The notes below the pieces were generated by a model. The model had not been told where the DNA came from. It saw nothing but the letters and a program-made list of their open reading frames with translations, and did not search any database. Of a stretch of 64,000 nucleotides of DNA, positions 43,067 through 54,777 are shown piece after piece. Source of the DNA: Rhizobiaceae bacterium (GTDB lineage Bacteria > Pseudomonadota > Alphaproteobacteria > Rhizobiales > Rhizobiaceae). Position numbers and translations under genes: made by a program. The number at the start of each line of letters is the position of its first letter. Position 1 is the stretch's first letter. The stretch spans positions 62,001 to 126,000 of the forward strand of contig JAHBYW010000003.1 of assembly GCA_019635755.1 (NCBI GenBank), in the 5' to 3' direction.

Positions 43067-43684
43067 CTAGTGCCGCGTGGCGATCACCGCGGCGGCCCCC
43101 ACCATGAAGCTGGCCGCCGTGCGGTTCAGCGCCCTGAGCGCGCGCGGCGACTTCAGCAGCGCGCGCGCATTGGCCGCCAGCACCAGATAGGGCACCAGCA
43201 CGACCAGCAGCACGACGATGGTAGAGAGCGCCAGCATGCCGTAATCCGTCGGCGTGATCTTCGCGAGGTCGACCAGCGTCGGCGTCAGCGCGAGATAGAA
43301 GATCATCGTCTTCGGGTTGCCGAGCGTCACCATCAGCCCGGCCATGAAGCTCGACACGAAACCGCCGGAACCGCGACGTGCCTCGATGTCGGCCGGCGCG
43401 ATGCCGGTCGTCCAGAACGCCCAGGCGAGCCAGCACAGATAGGCCACGCCCGCCCATTTGATGACCAGGAAGACGGTGCCGAAGGTCTGCGCGACCAGCG
43501 CCAGGCCGAGCACGACGGCCGTCAGATAGGTCAGATCGCCGAGGATCAGGCCGAGCGCCATGAAGAGCGACGAGCGGAAGCCGGAGCCCAGTGCCCGTGC
43601 GACGAGCGCCGTCACGCCCGGCCCGGGAATGGCGGCCGCGATGGCGAGCGCGCCCGAATAGGTGATGAGGCCGGCAAGCGTCAT
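43067..43684 (-). CDS. LysE/RhtB family exporter
   Basis: 205 residues with six helices. ALAIAAAIPGPGVTALVARALGSGFR is the LysE signature, followed by WAGVAYLCWLAWAFW and GLMVTLGNPKTMIFYLALTPTLV. Exports amino acids or homoserine-lactone-like compounds. It converges with the DAO gene (48-base gap). Confidence 0.9.
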   Translation of the reverse strand: MTLAGLITYSGALAIAAAIPGPGVTALVARALGSGFRSSLFMALGLILGDLTYLTAVVLGLALVAQTFGTVFLVIKWAGVAYLCWLAWAFWTTGIAPADIEARRGSGGFVSSFMAGLMVTLGNPKTMIFYLALTPTLVDLAKITPTDYGMLALSTIVVLLVVLVPYLVLAANARALLKSPRALRALNRTAASFMVGAAAVIATRH

Positions 43685-43801
43685 GGGAGGAAGACCTGTG
43701 GAGGCGCCTTATCGCACCGGGCCGGCCTGCGAGGAAGCGATCGGTGTGAATGCGACGATCAAATCGTGTGATGGGTGAAGCGAGGGGAGGTCTCCGCACC
43801 G

Positions 43802-43986
43802 ACGCCCCCTCACCCACTCGGCTTCGCCTCGTGTCCTCTCCCCGAGGGGAGAGGAACGACCTCGCCGATGACTCCGCCATCGAGTCTAGCGAGCGCGGGC
43901 GGTGGCGATTGGTTCTTCTCCCCGGCGGGAGAAGGTGGCCGAGCCGGCGGCACAGCCGCCGGAAGCGAGGCCGGATGAGGGGGCGT
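43802..43986. repeat. composite palindromic repeat with 11-bp outer inverted arms
   Basis: Outer arms ACGCCCCCTCA (43802-43812) and TGAGGGGGCGT (43976-43986). Between them are two internal hairpin units (CCTCTCCCCGAGGGGAGAGG; TTCTCCCCGGCGGGAGAA) and GGCGGCACAGCCGCC. It fills most of the 347-base gap between the LysE and dehydratase genes; no gene is seen there. Confidence 0.75.
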
Positions 43987-44031
43987 TGGCAGCTAAAGTC
44001 CGGCGCGGGCTGGGGGCTGGCCGGCGGCGCG

Positions 44032-45036
44032 TTACCGCACCAGGAACCCCTGACCCAGCGCGTCGCCGTCCTCGACCCAGAACTCCGACCGCCCGGAATA
44101 GTGGGCGCGGCCGCCGACGCGCGCCACGATCGCGTCGTGCGCTCCGGCCTTCACGGTCCGTGCCACCGACCCGGTGAAGCGCGAGCCGACGATCGATTCG
44201 AACAGCCGCTCCTCGCCGGGCGCGATCTCGCCCTTCGCATGCATGGCCGCGAGCCGCGCCGTCACGCCTGAGCCGGTCGGGGAGCGGTCGACCTCCGCGT
44301 CGGCGAAGACGCAGACGTTCCTGGTCGCCACGCCGTTCCGCCCGTCGCCGCCGTCGGTCAGGATCGAGCCGTAGAGGAAGGCGAGGTCGGCATGATCGGG
44401 ATGCGCGAGCGGCACCTCGACCTTCACGCGCTCCGTCAGCGCGGTCGCGGCGTCGACGAAATCGCGCGCGCGGTCCCGGCCGAACTCCAGCCCGAACTGG
44501 CGACAATCGGCCAGCGCGTAGAAGGCGCCGCCATAGGCGACGTCGAAGCCGATCGCGCCGTATCCCGGCACGTCGAGCGACCGGTCGCGCGCGAACAGGA
44601 AGGACGGCACGCTCTCGAAGGACACGGCGCCGGTCCGACCTTCCTTCACCTCGACGGACGCGACCACCATGCCGCAGGGCGCCTCGATGTTGACCGTCGT
44701 CAGCGGCTCGACGGGCGGCACCAGTCCCTGGTCGATCGCGTAGCGGCCGAGCGCGACGATGGCGTGGCCGCACATGGTGGAATAGCCCTCATTGTGCATG
44801 AACAGCACGGCGAGGTCGGCGCCCGGCAGGTCAGGCTCGACCAGCAGCGCGCCGTACATGTCGTAATGGCCGCGCGGCTCGAACATCAGCATGCGCCTGA
44901 GATGATCGAGATTGCCGCGCACCCAGGCGCGCTTGTCGAGGATCGTGCCGTTCGGGATCGGCGGATAGCCGCCGGTGACAATGCGCAGCGGCTCGCCGCC
45001 GGTGTGCATGTCGATCGTGGTGAGGCGCTGGCTCAC
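44032..45036 (-). CDS. trans-3-hydroxy-L-proline dehydratase (proline racemase superfamily)
   Basis: 334 residues. The family opening TIDMHTGGEPLRIVTGGYPPIPG-like and GYSTMCGHAIVALGRYA (Cys89) are present. The second catalytic position reads DRSPTGSGVTARLAA with Thr254 where racemases and 4-hydroxyproline epimerases have Cys. A Cys/Thr pair is the known mark of trans-3-hydroxy-L-proline dehydratases, which make delta-1-pyrroline-2-carboxylate. Start GTG 45036 overlaps the stop of the PEP-mutase-like gene. A nearby pyrroline-2-carboxylate reductase was not seen. Confidence 0.82.
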   Translation of the reverse strand: MSQRLTTIDMHTGGEPLRIVTGGYPPIPNGTILDKRAWVRGNLDHLRRMLMFEPRGHYDMYGALLVEPDLPGADLAVLFMHNEGYSTMCGHAIVALGRYAIDQGLVPPVEPLTTVNIEAPCGMVVASVEVKEGRTGAVSFESVPSFLFARDRSLDVPGYGAIGFDVAYGGAFYALADCRQFGLEFGRDRARDFVDAATALTERVKVEVPLAHPDHADLAFLYGSILTDGGDGRNGVATRNVCVFADAEVDRSPTGSGVTARLAAMHAKGEIAPGEERLFESIVGSRFTGSVARTVKAGAHDAIVARVGGRAHYSGRSEFWVEDGDALGQGFLVR

Positions 45037-45833
45037 GATTTCGGCGCGAACAGTTTCTGCGCCTTCGCGAACGGCATCGCGGCGGACGCGAAGCCGAAGG
45101 TGCCGCGCTCCAGCATCTCGCGCGACGCGGTCTCCAGCATGGCGAAGGCATAGGTGGTGAGCTTGGAGCCGAGCGAGATGCGTTTGGCACCCGCCGCCGT
45201 CAGGTCGCGCACGGTGAAGCCCGGGACGGTCAGCACGTTGACCGGCTTCTTCACAGCCGCCGTCACCGTGCGCACCGTCTCGATGTCGGCCAGACCCGGC
45301 GCATAGACCACGTCGGCGCCGGCCTCCTCGAAGGCCTTCAGCCGGCGGATCGTGTCGGCAAGGTCGTTGCGGCCATGCAGGAAGTTTTCCGCGCGCGCGG
45401 TGAACACGAAATCGTGGCGCAGCGAGCGCGCGGCCTGCGCCGCCGCCTTCACGCGCGCCACCGCCTGTTCGAACGGATAGATGGCTTGAGCCGTGTCCCC
45501 CGAAAAGTCCTCGATCGAACAGCCCGCCAGTCCGGCAGCCGCGGCGGCGAAGATCGTCTCGGCCGCGCTCTCGGGCGAGTCGCCCTTGCCGCGCTCCAGG
45601 TCGGCGGAGACAGGCAGGTCCGTCGCGCCGACCATTTCGCGGCAGTGGTGGATCATCGTCTCGAACGACACGGCGCCGTCCTGCAGGCCGCGCGAAAAGG
45701 CGTAGCCGGCGCTCGTCGTCGCCAGCGCCTTGAAGCCGGACGCGGCCATCAGCTTCGCCGTGCCGATGTCCCAAGGATTGGGAATGATGAACGTGCTGTC
45801 GTGCAGCGCGCGGAAAACCTTGCCCTTGTCCAT
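45033..45833 (-). CDS. isocitrate lyase/PEP mutase family protein
   Basis: 266 residues. TIM-barrel of the ICL/PEPM group: FIIPNPWDIGTAKLMAASGFKALATTSAG, DLPVSADLERGKGDSPESAAETI, GCSIEDFSGD, TARAENFL and DVVYAPGLADIETVR. The classic KKCGH motif of isocitrate lyase is absent, so a PEPM-like carbon-carbon or carbon-phosphorus lyase of unknown substrate is more likely. Its stop overlaps the hydroxyproline dehydratase start (GTGA), so the two are coupled. Confidence 0.85.
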   Translation of the reverse strand: MDKGKVFRALHDSTFIIPNPWDIGTAKLMAASGFKALATTSAGYAFSRGLQDGAVSFETMIHHCREMVGATDLPVSADLERGKGDSPESAAETIFAAAAAGLAGCSIEDFSGDTAQAIYPFEQAVARVKAAAQAARSLRHDFVFTARAENFLHGRNDLADTIRRLKAFEEAGADVVYAPGLADIETVRTVTAAVKKPVNVLTVPGFTVRDLTAAGAKRISLGSKLTTYAFAMLETASREMLERGTFGFASAAMPFAKAQKLFAPKS

Positions 45834-45975
45834 CTGCCGGCCGCGATGTGTATCCGTTTCGCCAGCATCCTAGCCACCTCGCCGGCCGACGACAAACGCG
45901 GGACGTTGGACCAGACCGCACCTCCTGACAGAGCACCGCGGCAGGCGGAGCCTGACCGATCCGGCGCGGCGCCGG

Positions 45976-46812
45976 TCAGTAGCGGTTCTCGTTCAGCGTC
46001 TCGAGACGCTCGAACGCGTCGGAGTCCGGAAGGTAGTTCTGGCTGGACTCGTCCCAGCGGTAGGTCACCCTGTATTCTGGCACTGTGGGCTGCGGCGGGA
46101 CCGTTTCGGTGCACACTTCCCCCTCGACCGGGGTCATCGTGTCGGTGACGCCAGCCGTCACCTGCCCGAACGGATCGTCGCCCGGCGCGGTCGTGATCGT
46201 CGGCTCCTCGACCTGCTCCCAGCCGCAGAAGCGATTGCTGATCAGCCAGATCGTGTCGATCAGGTCGAACCGGTCCTGGCGGACGAAGATCATCGCCAGC
46301 GCCGCGTAACCCTGGCTCGAATTGTGATGGTATGAAGCCGTCACCAGCAGCGTTTCGCCGGAACCGAGCGGCAGGCGGTCGCGCAGGAACGTATCGCGGT
46401 CGAGCGCGACGTTGACGGCGTCGAGGAGGCGCGGCGCCCCTCCGTCGAAGCCGAAGAGGCCGAGCACGGCAAAGCCGTTGACGCCCGGGCTGGCGCCGAA
46501 ATCGACCAGCACGATCGTCCGTTCCCTGCCGCCCGCCTGGATCTGCTCCGCCTCGGCGCCGAAGAAAAGCCCGCGGTCAAGGTTCTCGTCGTCGCCATAG
46601 GCGGTGTGGATGTGGCGCAGGCCGCGCGGCACGGTCGCGCCAAATTGCAGGTCTTCCGCCGGCGCGGCATCGGGCAGCATGAGGCGCACCAGGTCGAGAT
46701 AGCTTGCCTCCGGGTGGCCGGCGACGGGATCGCCGAGGCCGACGCGGTCGGCCAGCGCCGGAGACGCGAAAACGAAGGCGGAACAGGCCGCCACGAGAAA
46801 CCGACGGATCAC
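45976..46812 (-). CDS. secreted hypothetical protein, paralogue 1
   Basis: 278 residues from GTG, SD-like AGGAAGAAAA upstream. Signal peptide ends near SPALA (about residue 21). The mature start DPVAGHPEASYLDLVRLMLPD and the end VTYRWDESSQNYLPDSDAFERLE recur in the next gene, so both derive from one duplication. No family is recognised. Other segments: FVRQDRFDLIDTIWLISNRFCG. Probably periplasmic. Confidence 0.7.
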   Translation of the reverse strand: MIRRFLVAACSAFVFASPALADRVGLGDPVAGHPEASYLDLVRLMLPDAAPAEDLQFGATVPRGLRHIHTAYGDDENLDRGLFFGAEAEQIQAGGRERTIVLVDFGASPGVNGFAVLGLFGFDGGAPRLLDAVNVALDRDTFLRDRLPLGSGETLLVTASYHHNSSQGYAALAMIFVRQDRFDLIDTIWLISNRFCGWEQVEEPTITTAPGDDPFGQVTAGVTDTMTPVEGEVCTETVPPQPTVPEYRVTYRWDESSQNYLPDSDAFERLETLNENRY

Positions 46813-46886
46813 GCTTTTCTTCCTTTGCGGTTTTGCGGACCATCATCCTGGCCGAAAAACCGCTGCGCACTTTTCGGGATCATGGT

Positions 46887-47714
46887 CTAGCGGGCAAGGG
46901 AATCAAAGGCGCTCGAATCCGGACGATATTGCGACAGGGACTCGTCCCAGCGGTAGGTCACGGTCGTCTCGCGCCGGAACGGCTCCGGCAACGGCTCGTC
47001 GCCGCAATCCTCCTGCGAGGCGCCGCCTTCCTGCTCCTCGACCATCGTCACCTTGATGTCGCCGAAGCGGCCGGTGCCGGAAACCGCCGCGAAGGACGGC
47101 TGGAAGAAATGCATGCCGGCGCAACCCATCTCGTTCGCCGTCCACAGTTCGGCGATCCGTTCGACCACGTCGTTGCGCGGCAGGATGAGCGCATAGTTGT
47201 TGTAGATCGTCTGGCCGCTCTGCATCTGGCTCTGCACCAGCACGGCGCTTTCGCCTTCGCCGATGTCTAGAACCTTGGGATCGAGGAAGAACACATCCAT
47301 GCCGGTAGACACGTTGACGATGTCGAGCCGGGCCGGGCCGGCATCGAAGCCGATCAGGCTGAGCGCCGCGAACGTCTCGTCATATTGCGTGCGGAGCGCG
47401 AAGTTCATCAGCAGCAGGACGCGATCCTTGCCGCCGGCCCTGAACGCCACCGCCTCCGGCGGATCGAACTCGCCCCGGCCGGGCGTCAGGGCCGTCGGCA
47501 CCAGCGGCGAGAAGGCGCGGATGTTGTCCGGCAGCGTGCCGGCATGACGATATTCGCCCTTCACGACGTCGGGCGTGACAAGCCGGACGATGTCTTCGTA
47601 GGTGTGGTCGGGATGGCCGGGAACAGGATCGGCGAGGTCGGCCGACAGGGCGACGCCCGCCGCCAGCGCCAGCCAAGCTGCGCACGCGCAAACCGACCGC
47701 GCCGCGCGCATCAT
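46887..47714 (-). CDS. secreted hypothetical protein, paralogue 2
   Basis: 275 residues. Signal peptide to about residue 25 (WLALAAGVALSA). Shares with paralogue 1 DPVPGHPDHTYEDIVRLVTPDV near the mature start, FAALSLIGFDAGPARLDIVNVS versus FAVLGLFGFDGGAPRLLDAVNV, a single Cys in the third quarter and VTYRWDESLSQYRPDSSAFDSL at the end. Between them lies a 74-base gap. dut sits 2 bases upstream, suggesting co-transcription from dut. Confidence 0.72.
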   Translation of the reverse strand: MMRAARSVCACAAWLALAAGVALSADLADPVPGHPDHTYEDIVRLVTPDVVKGEYRHAGTLPDNIRAFSPLVPTALTPGRGEFDPPEAVAFRAGGKDRVLLLMNFALRTQYDETFAALSLIGFDAGPARLDIVNVSTGMDVFFLDPKVLDIGEGESAVLVQSQMQSGQTIYNNYALILPRNDVVERIAELWTANEMGCAGMHFFQPSFAAVSGTGRFGDIKVTMVEEQEGGASQEDCGDEPLPEPFRRETTVTYRWDESLSQYRPDSSAFDSLAR

Positions 47715-47716
47715 GG

Positions 47717-48187
47717 TCAGCCGGTCCCGGTCGAGCCGAAGCCGCTGGCGCCGCGCGCCGTGGCGCCGGAAAGGCTGCGCTCCTCGACCGCCGTGCGTGT
47801 CACCGTCGCAAACACCATCTGGGCGACACGCATGCCGCGGGTGACGACGAAATCCTCGTCGCCGAGGTTGATCAGCAGCACCTTCAGCTCGCCGCGATAG
47901 TCGCTGTCGATGGTGCCGGGCGTGTTCAGGCAGGTGATACCGTGCTTAAGCGCAAGGCCGGAGCGAGGGCGCACCTGGCCTTCCATGCCGTCCGGCAGTT
48001 CGAAGATCAGCCCCGTCGGCACCAGCGCGCGCTTCCCCGGCAGGATCAGCAGCGGCCGGTCCTCGGGAACGGCGGCGCGCAGATCCATGCCCGACGCGCC
48101 CGCCGTCTCGTAGGCAGGCAGCGCCAGTCCCTCGGCATGCGGCAGGCGCACGATGCCGATCATCGGTTCGTTCCGGATGATTTTCAT
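47717..48187 (-). CDS. dut: dUTP diphosphatase
   Basis: 156 residues, trimeric dUTPase type. Five motifs in order: [49 protein letters not shown] and the flexible C-terminal [10 protein letters not shown]. It converts dUTP to dUMP, keeping uracil out of DNA. The ATG is the first codon of MKIIRNEPM. The two secreted paralogues follow on the same strand. Confidence 0.95.
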   Translation of the reverse strand: MKIIRNEPMIGIVRLPHAEGLALPAYETAGASGMDLRAAVPEDRPLLILPGKRALVPTGLIFELPDGMEGQVRPRSGLALKHGITCLNTPGTIDSDYRGELKVLLINLGDEDFVVTRGMRVAQMVFATVTRTAVEERSLSGATARGASGFGSTGTG

Positions 48188-48368
48188 GAAAGCATCCGTA
48201 TCCGGCGATGGTGGCGAAACGTCAACGGATCGCGGGGCTTATCAACCGGTTTCGACGGGGTCTTTCCTCCCCCTTGAGGGGCCGGTTGCGCAATTGTCCG
48301 GGCTGTATTGGATGAGGTTTGAGGGGCGCTATTTGGGTTTTGGGCGCTTTCGGGGCGCCGCCCGCGCC

Positions 48369-48535
48369 GTCATTCCGGGGCCGCGCAGCGGAACCCGGAA
48401 TCCAGAACGGCGACCCTACAGTGTTTCCACGGCCAAGACACCATAGCGATTGCGGACCGCCGCAATACAGCGCCTCTCCTCGCACAGCATCAACTCTGGA
48501 TTCCGGATTCCGCTGCGCGGCCCCGGAATGACGGG
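48369..48535. repeat. paired inverted intergenic repeat (CATTCCGGGGCCGCGCAGCGGA type)
   Basis: Left arm around 48370-48404 and right arm around 48496-48534 are inverted copies of a roughly 35-base unit beginning CATTCCGGGGCCGCGCAGCG. The unit is frequent between genes of alphaproteobacteria. It lies in the 646-base gap between dut and the second lrp gene. A lone CTCCCCCTTGAGGGG arm of the other family is at 48267-48292. No gene is seen in this gap. Confidence 0.75.
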
Positions 48536-48589
48536 ACGTACGCCTGGTCCGGGATGCAGGGCGAAGTTGCTGCCGCGCGCCAGCCTAAC

Positions 48590-48829
48590 TTCTCCCCCTT
48601 GAGGGGAGGGTGGCCGATCGCCACAGGCGATCGGCCGGGTGGGGTCGCTGCGGCCGGGTACCAGGCCCTGTTTCGCTCAGTAGGGCGACTGGCCGCCTGG
48701 TGAGGCGCGGCGTCTGTCGCAGAAATCGTCGGCGCGCGGCCGTGCATACCCCACCCCGGCCTCCGCTTGCGGCGGCTTCGCCGCCGCGCTCGGCCGACCC
48801 TCCCCGCAAGGGGGAGGGATGCGATCTGA
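48590..48829. repeat. palindromic repeat pair, same family as 19881-20027
   Basis: Left arm 48591-48616 (TCTCCCCCTTGAGGGGAGGG) and right arm near 48800-48829 (CCTCCCCGCAAGGGGGAGGG) are inverted, with internal hairpins CGATCGCCACAGGCGATCG and GCGGCGGCTTCGCCGCCGC. The right arm ends 4 bases before the second lrp gene's stop, so it may also act as its transcription end. Confidence 0.7.
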
Positions 48830-48833
48830 CCCC

Positions 48834-49304
48834 CTACCGCACCTCCACGGGCACGACCGTCGTCTCCTTGATCTCCTCCATGACAAAGGAGGCGGAGACG
48901 TCCGACAGCGGCACCTTGGCGATCAGCCGCTGGTAGAGCCGATCGTAGGCCTTCACGTCGGCGACGCGGGCGCGCAGCACGTAGTCCAGGTCGCCGGACA
49001 TCCGGTAGACGCCGGTGATCTCCGGCAGCGATGTCGCGGCGGCACGGAACTTCGTCAACCAGTCGGGGTCGTGGTTCGAGGTGCGGATCAGGATGAAAAC
49101 GGAGAGGCCGAGGCCGAGCTTGTCGGCGTCGACCAGCGCGACGCGGCCGGTGATGATGCCGGCATCCTCCATCTGCCGCACGCGCCGCCAGCAGGCGTTG
49201 CGCGACAGGCCGACGCGCTCCGACAGCTGGTCGACCGACAGCGTACCGTCCCGCTGCAGTTCGGCAAGGATTCTTCGATCGATCGTATCGACTTCACCGC
49301 TCAT
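48834..49304 (-). CDS. Lrp/AsnC family transcriptional regulator (second copy)
   Basis: 156 residues. HTH region [50 protein letters not shown] domain [20 protein letters not shown] and [21 protein letters not shown] 49304 is used; an in-frame TTG at 49346 would overlap the inverted-repeat operator candidate. Divergent from a DUF6356-like gene. Differs from the copy at 32971 in its C-terminal domain. Confidence 0.9.
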   Translation of the reverse strand: MSGEVDTIDRRILAELQRDGTLSVDQLSERVGLSRNACWRRVRQMEDAGIITGRVALVDADKLGLGLSVFILIRTSNHDPDWLTKFRAAATSLPEITGVYRMSGDLDYVLRARVADVKAYDRLYQRLIAKVPLSDVSASFVMEEIKETTVVPVEVR

Positions 49305-49314
49305 CTTGGGATGG

Positions 49315-49354
49315 TTGTCCCAATCCAATGCTGATTTCAAGGACAAATTGGGAC
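49315..49354. promoter_or_regulatory. candidate Lrp-type operator, interrupted inverted repeat
   Basis: GTCCCAAT (49317-49324) is repeated inverted as ATTGGGAC (49347-49354), 30 bases apart, with TTGTCC (49315-49320) and GGACAA (49341-49346) as a second inverted pair. It sits just ahead of the lrp start and in front of the divergent gene, where an autoregulatory site is expected. Confidence 0.4.
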
Positions 49355-49409
49355 CAGGGGCTGGCTCGGCCGTGTCACTCTACCCCGTATAAAGACAAGG
49401 GGAACGACC

Positions 49410-49628
49410 ATGCAGGCGCGCATCGCAAAGCTGTTCATCGACCATCCGGCGTCCGTCGACGAGACCTATTTCGGCCACATGGCGTTTGCGGCATGGTTCG
49501 CGGGAAAACTCTCGCTCGCCGCCGGCGCGGCCATCGTTCACGCCTTTCTGCCGTTCCTGTTCGAGACGACGGCCTCGCGCATCGTCCGCCAGCTTGCCGA
49601 GCGGACGCACAATCGTTCGGCCAGGTAA
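49410..49628 (+). CDS. DUF6356-like small membrane protein
   Basis: 72 residues. The pattern [26 protein letters not shown] then [23 protein letters not shown] is that of a small conserved family (DUF6356, named from memory) with one or two membrane helices and unknown function. SD AAGGGGA is 6 bases before the ATG. Divergent from lrp and 143 bases ahead of cysK; that gap holds nothing I can name. Confidence 0.75.
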   Translation: MQARIAKLFIDHPASVDETYFGHMAFAAWFAGKLSLAAGAAIVHAFLPFLFETTASRIVRQLAERTHNRSAR

Positions 49629-49771
49629 CTCGCTCCGCTGGACAGCGCGTGCCGGGCAGCACGTCGTGCGCGCCGGCCGAGATGCTCGCCCTGCCGGGAT
49701 CGCCCCGAGACGCCCGTTCCCAAGCCGCCGCACGGCGTGCTAACTGGCGGCGCGATCCAGGGAGAGCCCGC

Positions 49772-50752
<981 letters not shown>

Positions 50753-50781
50753 CATCGACAGGCCGGCGGGAGGGGAACATC

Positions 50782-51420
50782 ATGGCGGGCGGCTTCACGC
50801 TCTACTCGCGGCCGGGCTCCGGCGGCTTCGTCGTCGAGGTCGCCTTCGCAATGGCCGGGCAAGCCTTCGAGAACGTCGAAATCTCGAAGACCGAGGCCGG
50901 CGAGGGCGGCTCGTTCCGGTCGGTCAATCCCGTCGGCCAGGTGCCGGCGCTGATCCTGCCCGACGGCCGGCTGATGACCGAGTCTGCGGCGATCTGCCTG
51001 TACCTCGCCGAACTGTTTCCCGGCCGGGGCATCGGCCCGCTGGCCGGCTCGACCGACCGCCCCGATTTCCTGCGCTGGATGCTGTTCCTGTCGTCGGCGC
51101 ATTACCCGACGCTGCTGCGCTGGTACTACCCCGCGCGACGGACCACGGATGCGACCGGCATCGACGCGGTGAAGGCCGCGGCGCTCGCCGAGAGCGAGCA
51201 GCTCTTCGCGGTCATCGAGACGCATCTCGCCGGACGCGACTGGCTGGTGGGCGACGCCATGACGATTGCCGACGTCTACCTGGCCATGCTTGCGCACTGG
51301 CTGCCGCCGCACGACAGCCCGCGCGGCGACTGGGTGAACATCATCCGGGTGTGCGCCAGCGTGGCGGCGCACCCGGTGGTGGCCGAGGTCAACCGCGCCC
51401 ACCGCGTCTGGCCCGCCTGA
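50782..51420 (+). CDS. glutathione S-transferase family protein
   Basis: 212 residues. Thioredoxin-like N-terminal domain: FTLYSRPGSGGFVVEVAFAMAG, NPVGQVPALILPDGRLMTESAAICLYLAE (G-site pattern VPAL...ES). Helical C-terminal domain with WLVGDAMTIADVYLAML. It conjugates or binds glutathione; substrate unknown. SD GGGAGGGG lies ahead. Proximity to cysK links it loosely to thiol metabolism. Confidence 0.9.
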   Translation: MAGGFTLYSRPGSGGFVVEVAFAMAGQAFENVEISKTEAGEGGSFRSVNPVGQVPALILPDGRLMTESAAICLYLAELFPGRGIGPLAGSTDRPDFLRWMLFLSSAHYPTLLRWYYPARRTTDATGIDAVKAAALAESEQLFAVIETHLAGRDWLVGDAMTIADVYLAMLAHWLPPHDSPRGDWVNIIRVCASVAAHPVVAEVNRAHRVWPA

Positions 51421-51565
51421 GCGCGAGGGTGCCGGGCGGCCGCCACCCGTGCATCATCACGACCTTCGTCCAATTCCGCACTTTGCGGGTTGGCATCCGC
51501 CGATCGCGCCCTAACATAGTGCCACGGCGCTTCCCCGGACGCGCGGAGAAACAGGGAGGACTTTG

Positions 51566-52516
51566 ATGCTCGACAGGAAACTTCTCGCCGGCGCGGTCGC
51601 GCTTTCTCTGGCTTTCGGCGCAGGCTCGGCCAAAGCGCAGGAATTCATCAACGTGCTGACCGGCGGGACGTCGGGCGTCTACTACCCGCTCGGCGTGGCG
51701 CTGTCGGAAATCTACGCCGCCGGCATCGAAGGGTCGCGCACGCAGGTGCAGGCGACCAAGGCGTCGGTGGAAAACCTCAACCTGCTGCAGCAGGGCAAGG
51801 GCGAGATCGCGTTTGCGCTGGGCGATTCGGTCAAGCTCGCCGCGGAAGGCAACACCGAGGCCGGTTTCCCGGGTAAGCTGGACAAACTGCGCGGCATCGC
51901 GGCGATCTACCCGAACTACATCCAGATCGTCGCCAGCCAGGAGTCGGGCATCACGTCGCTCGCCGACCTCGCCGGCAAGAGCCTTTCCGTCGGCGCGCCG
52001 GCGTCCGGCACCGAGCTCAACGCGCGCGCCATCTTCGCCGCTGCCGGCATGAAGTACGAGGACCTCGGCAAGGTCGAGTACCTGCCCTTCGCGGAATCGG
52101 TGGAGCTGATCAAGAACCGCCAGCTCGACGCGACGCTGCAGTCGGCCGGTCTGGGCGTCGCCTCGATCCGCGACCTCGCCACCGCGCTGCCGATCAACGT
52201 GGTCGCCGTTCCGGCCGAGATCGTCGAGAAGATCGGGGCGCCCTACCAGGCGGTGACGATTCCCGCCGGCACCTACGAGGGGCAGGCCGCGGACGTTTCG
52301 ACCGCCGCCGTCGGCAATTTCCTCGTCACCCATGACGGCGTGTCCGAAGAGACCGCCTACCTGATGACCAAGCTGCTGTTCGACAACCTCGACAAGGTGG
52401 TCGCCTCGCACGCGGCAGCGAAGGCCATCGACCTCACCAAGGCGCTGGACGGCATGCCGATCCCGCTCCACCCCGGCGCCGAGCGGTTCTACAAGGAAAA
52501 GGGCCTGATCCAGTAG
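51566..52516 (+). CDS. TAXI family TRAP transporter solute-binding protein
   Basis: 316 residues. Signal peptide to about residue 24 (AGSAKAQ), then FINVLTGGTSGVYYPLGVALSEIY, the TAXI opening, and VGAPASGTELNARAIF, LGVASIRDLA. It captures a substrate in the periplasm and delivers it to the fused TRAP membrane protein encoded next. ATG 51566 is preferred over TTG 51563, SD AGGGAGGA at 51553-51560. TAXI proteins often bind glutamate or dicarboxylates; here unknown. Confidence 0.92.
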   Translation: MLDRKLLAGAVALSLAFGAGSAKAQEFINVLTGGTSGVYYPLGVALSEIYAAGIEGSRTQVQATKASVENLNLLQQGKGEIAFALGDSVKLAAEGNTEAGFPGKLDKLRGIAAIYPNYIQIVASQESGITSLADLAGKSLSVGAPASGTELNARAIFAAAGMKYEDLGKVEYLPFAESVELIKNRQLDATLQSAGLGVASIRDLATALPINVVAVPAEIVEKIGAPYQAVTIPAGTYEGQAADVSTAAVGNFLVTHDGVSEETAYLMTKLLFDNLDKVVASHAAAKAIDLTKALDGMPIPLHPGAERFYKEKGLIQ

Positions 52517-52570
52517 GGGCAGGTCGAAACGTGCCGCCGGGGACCGACTGTGACGATGGGGCCTGACGCC

Positions 52571-52630
52571 CCGACCCCACCCGGCCATCAGCCTCCGGCT
52601 GGTGGCCACCCTCCCCTCACGGGGGAGGGA
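52571..52630. repeat. palindromic repeat fragment at the 5' end of the TRAP permease gene
   Basis: Contains GACCCCACCCGGCCATCAGCC-like and GGCTGGTGGCCACC, then CCTCCCCTCACGGGGGAGGG, matching the right arm of the family at 19881 and 48590. It lies in the region where the permease start codon must be sought. Confidence 0.65.
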
Positions 52631-52636
52631 CCGGCC

Positions 52637-54700
<2,064 letters not shown>

Positions 54701-54777
54701 GCCGTCGCCGGCAGGCGGACCGGACGAGCCGCGCCAGGCCCCTGCCGTCGCGCGCGCCTGGCGGCCGGGAACGCGCG

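Noticed and set aside
43780-43990. Possible insertion sequence because of 11-bp terminal inverted arms
   Set aside because: Only 185 bases, no transposase, no target-site duplication visible; internal hairpins show it belongs to the palindromic repeat family.
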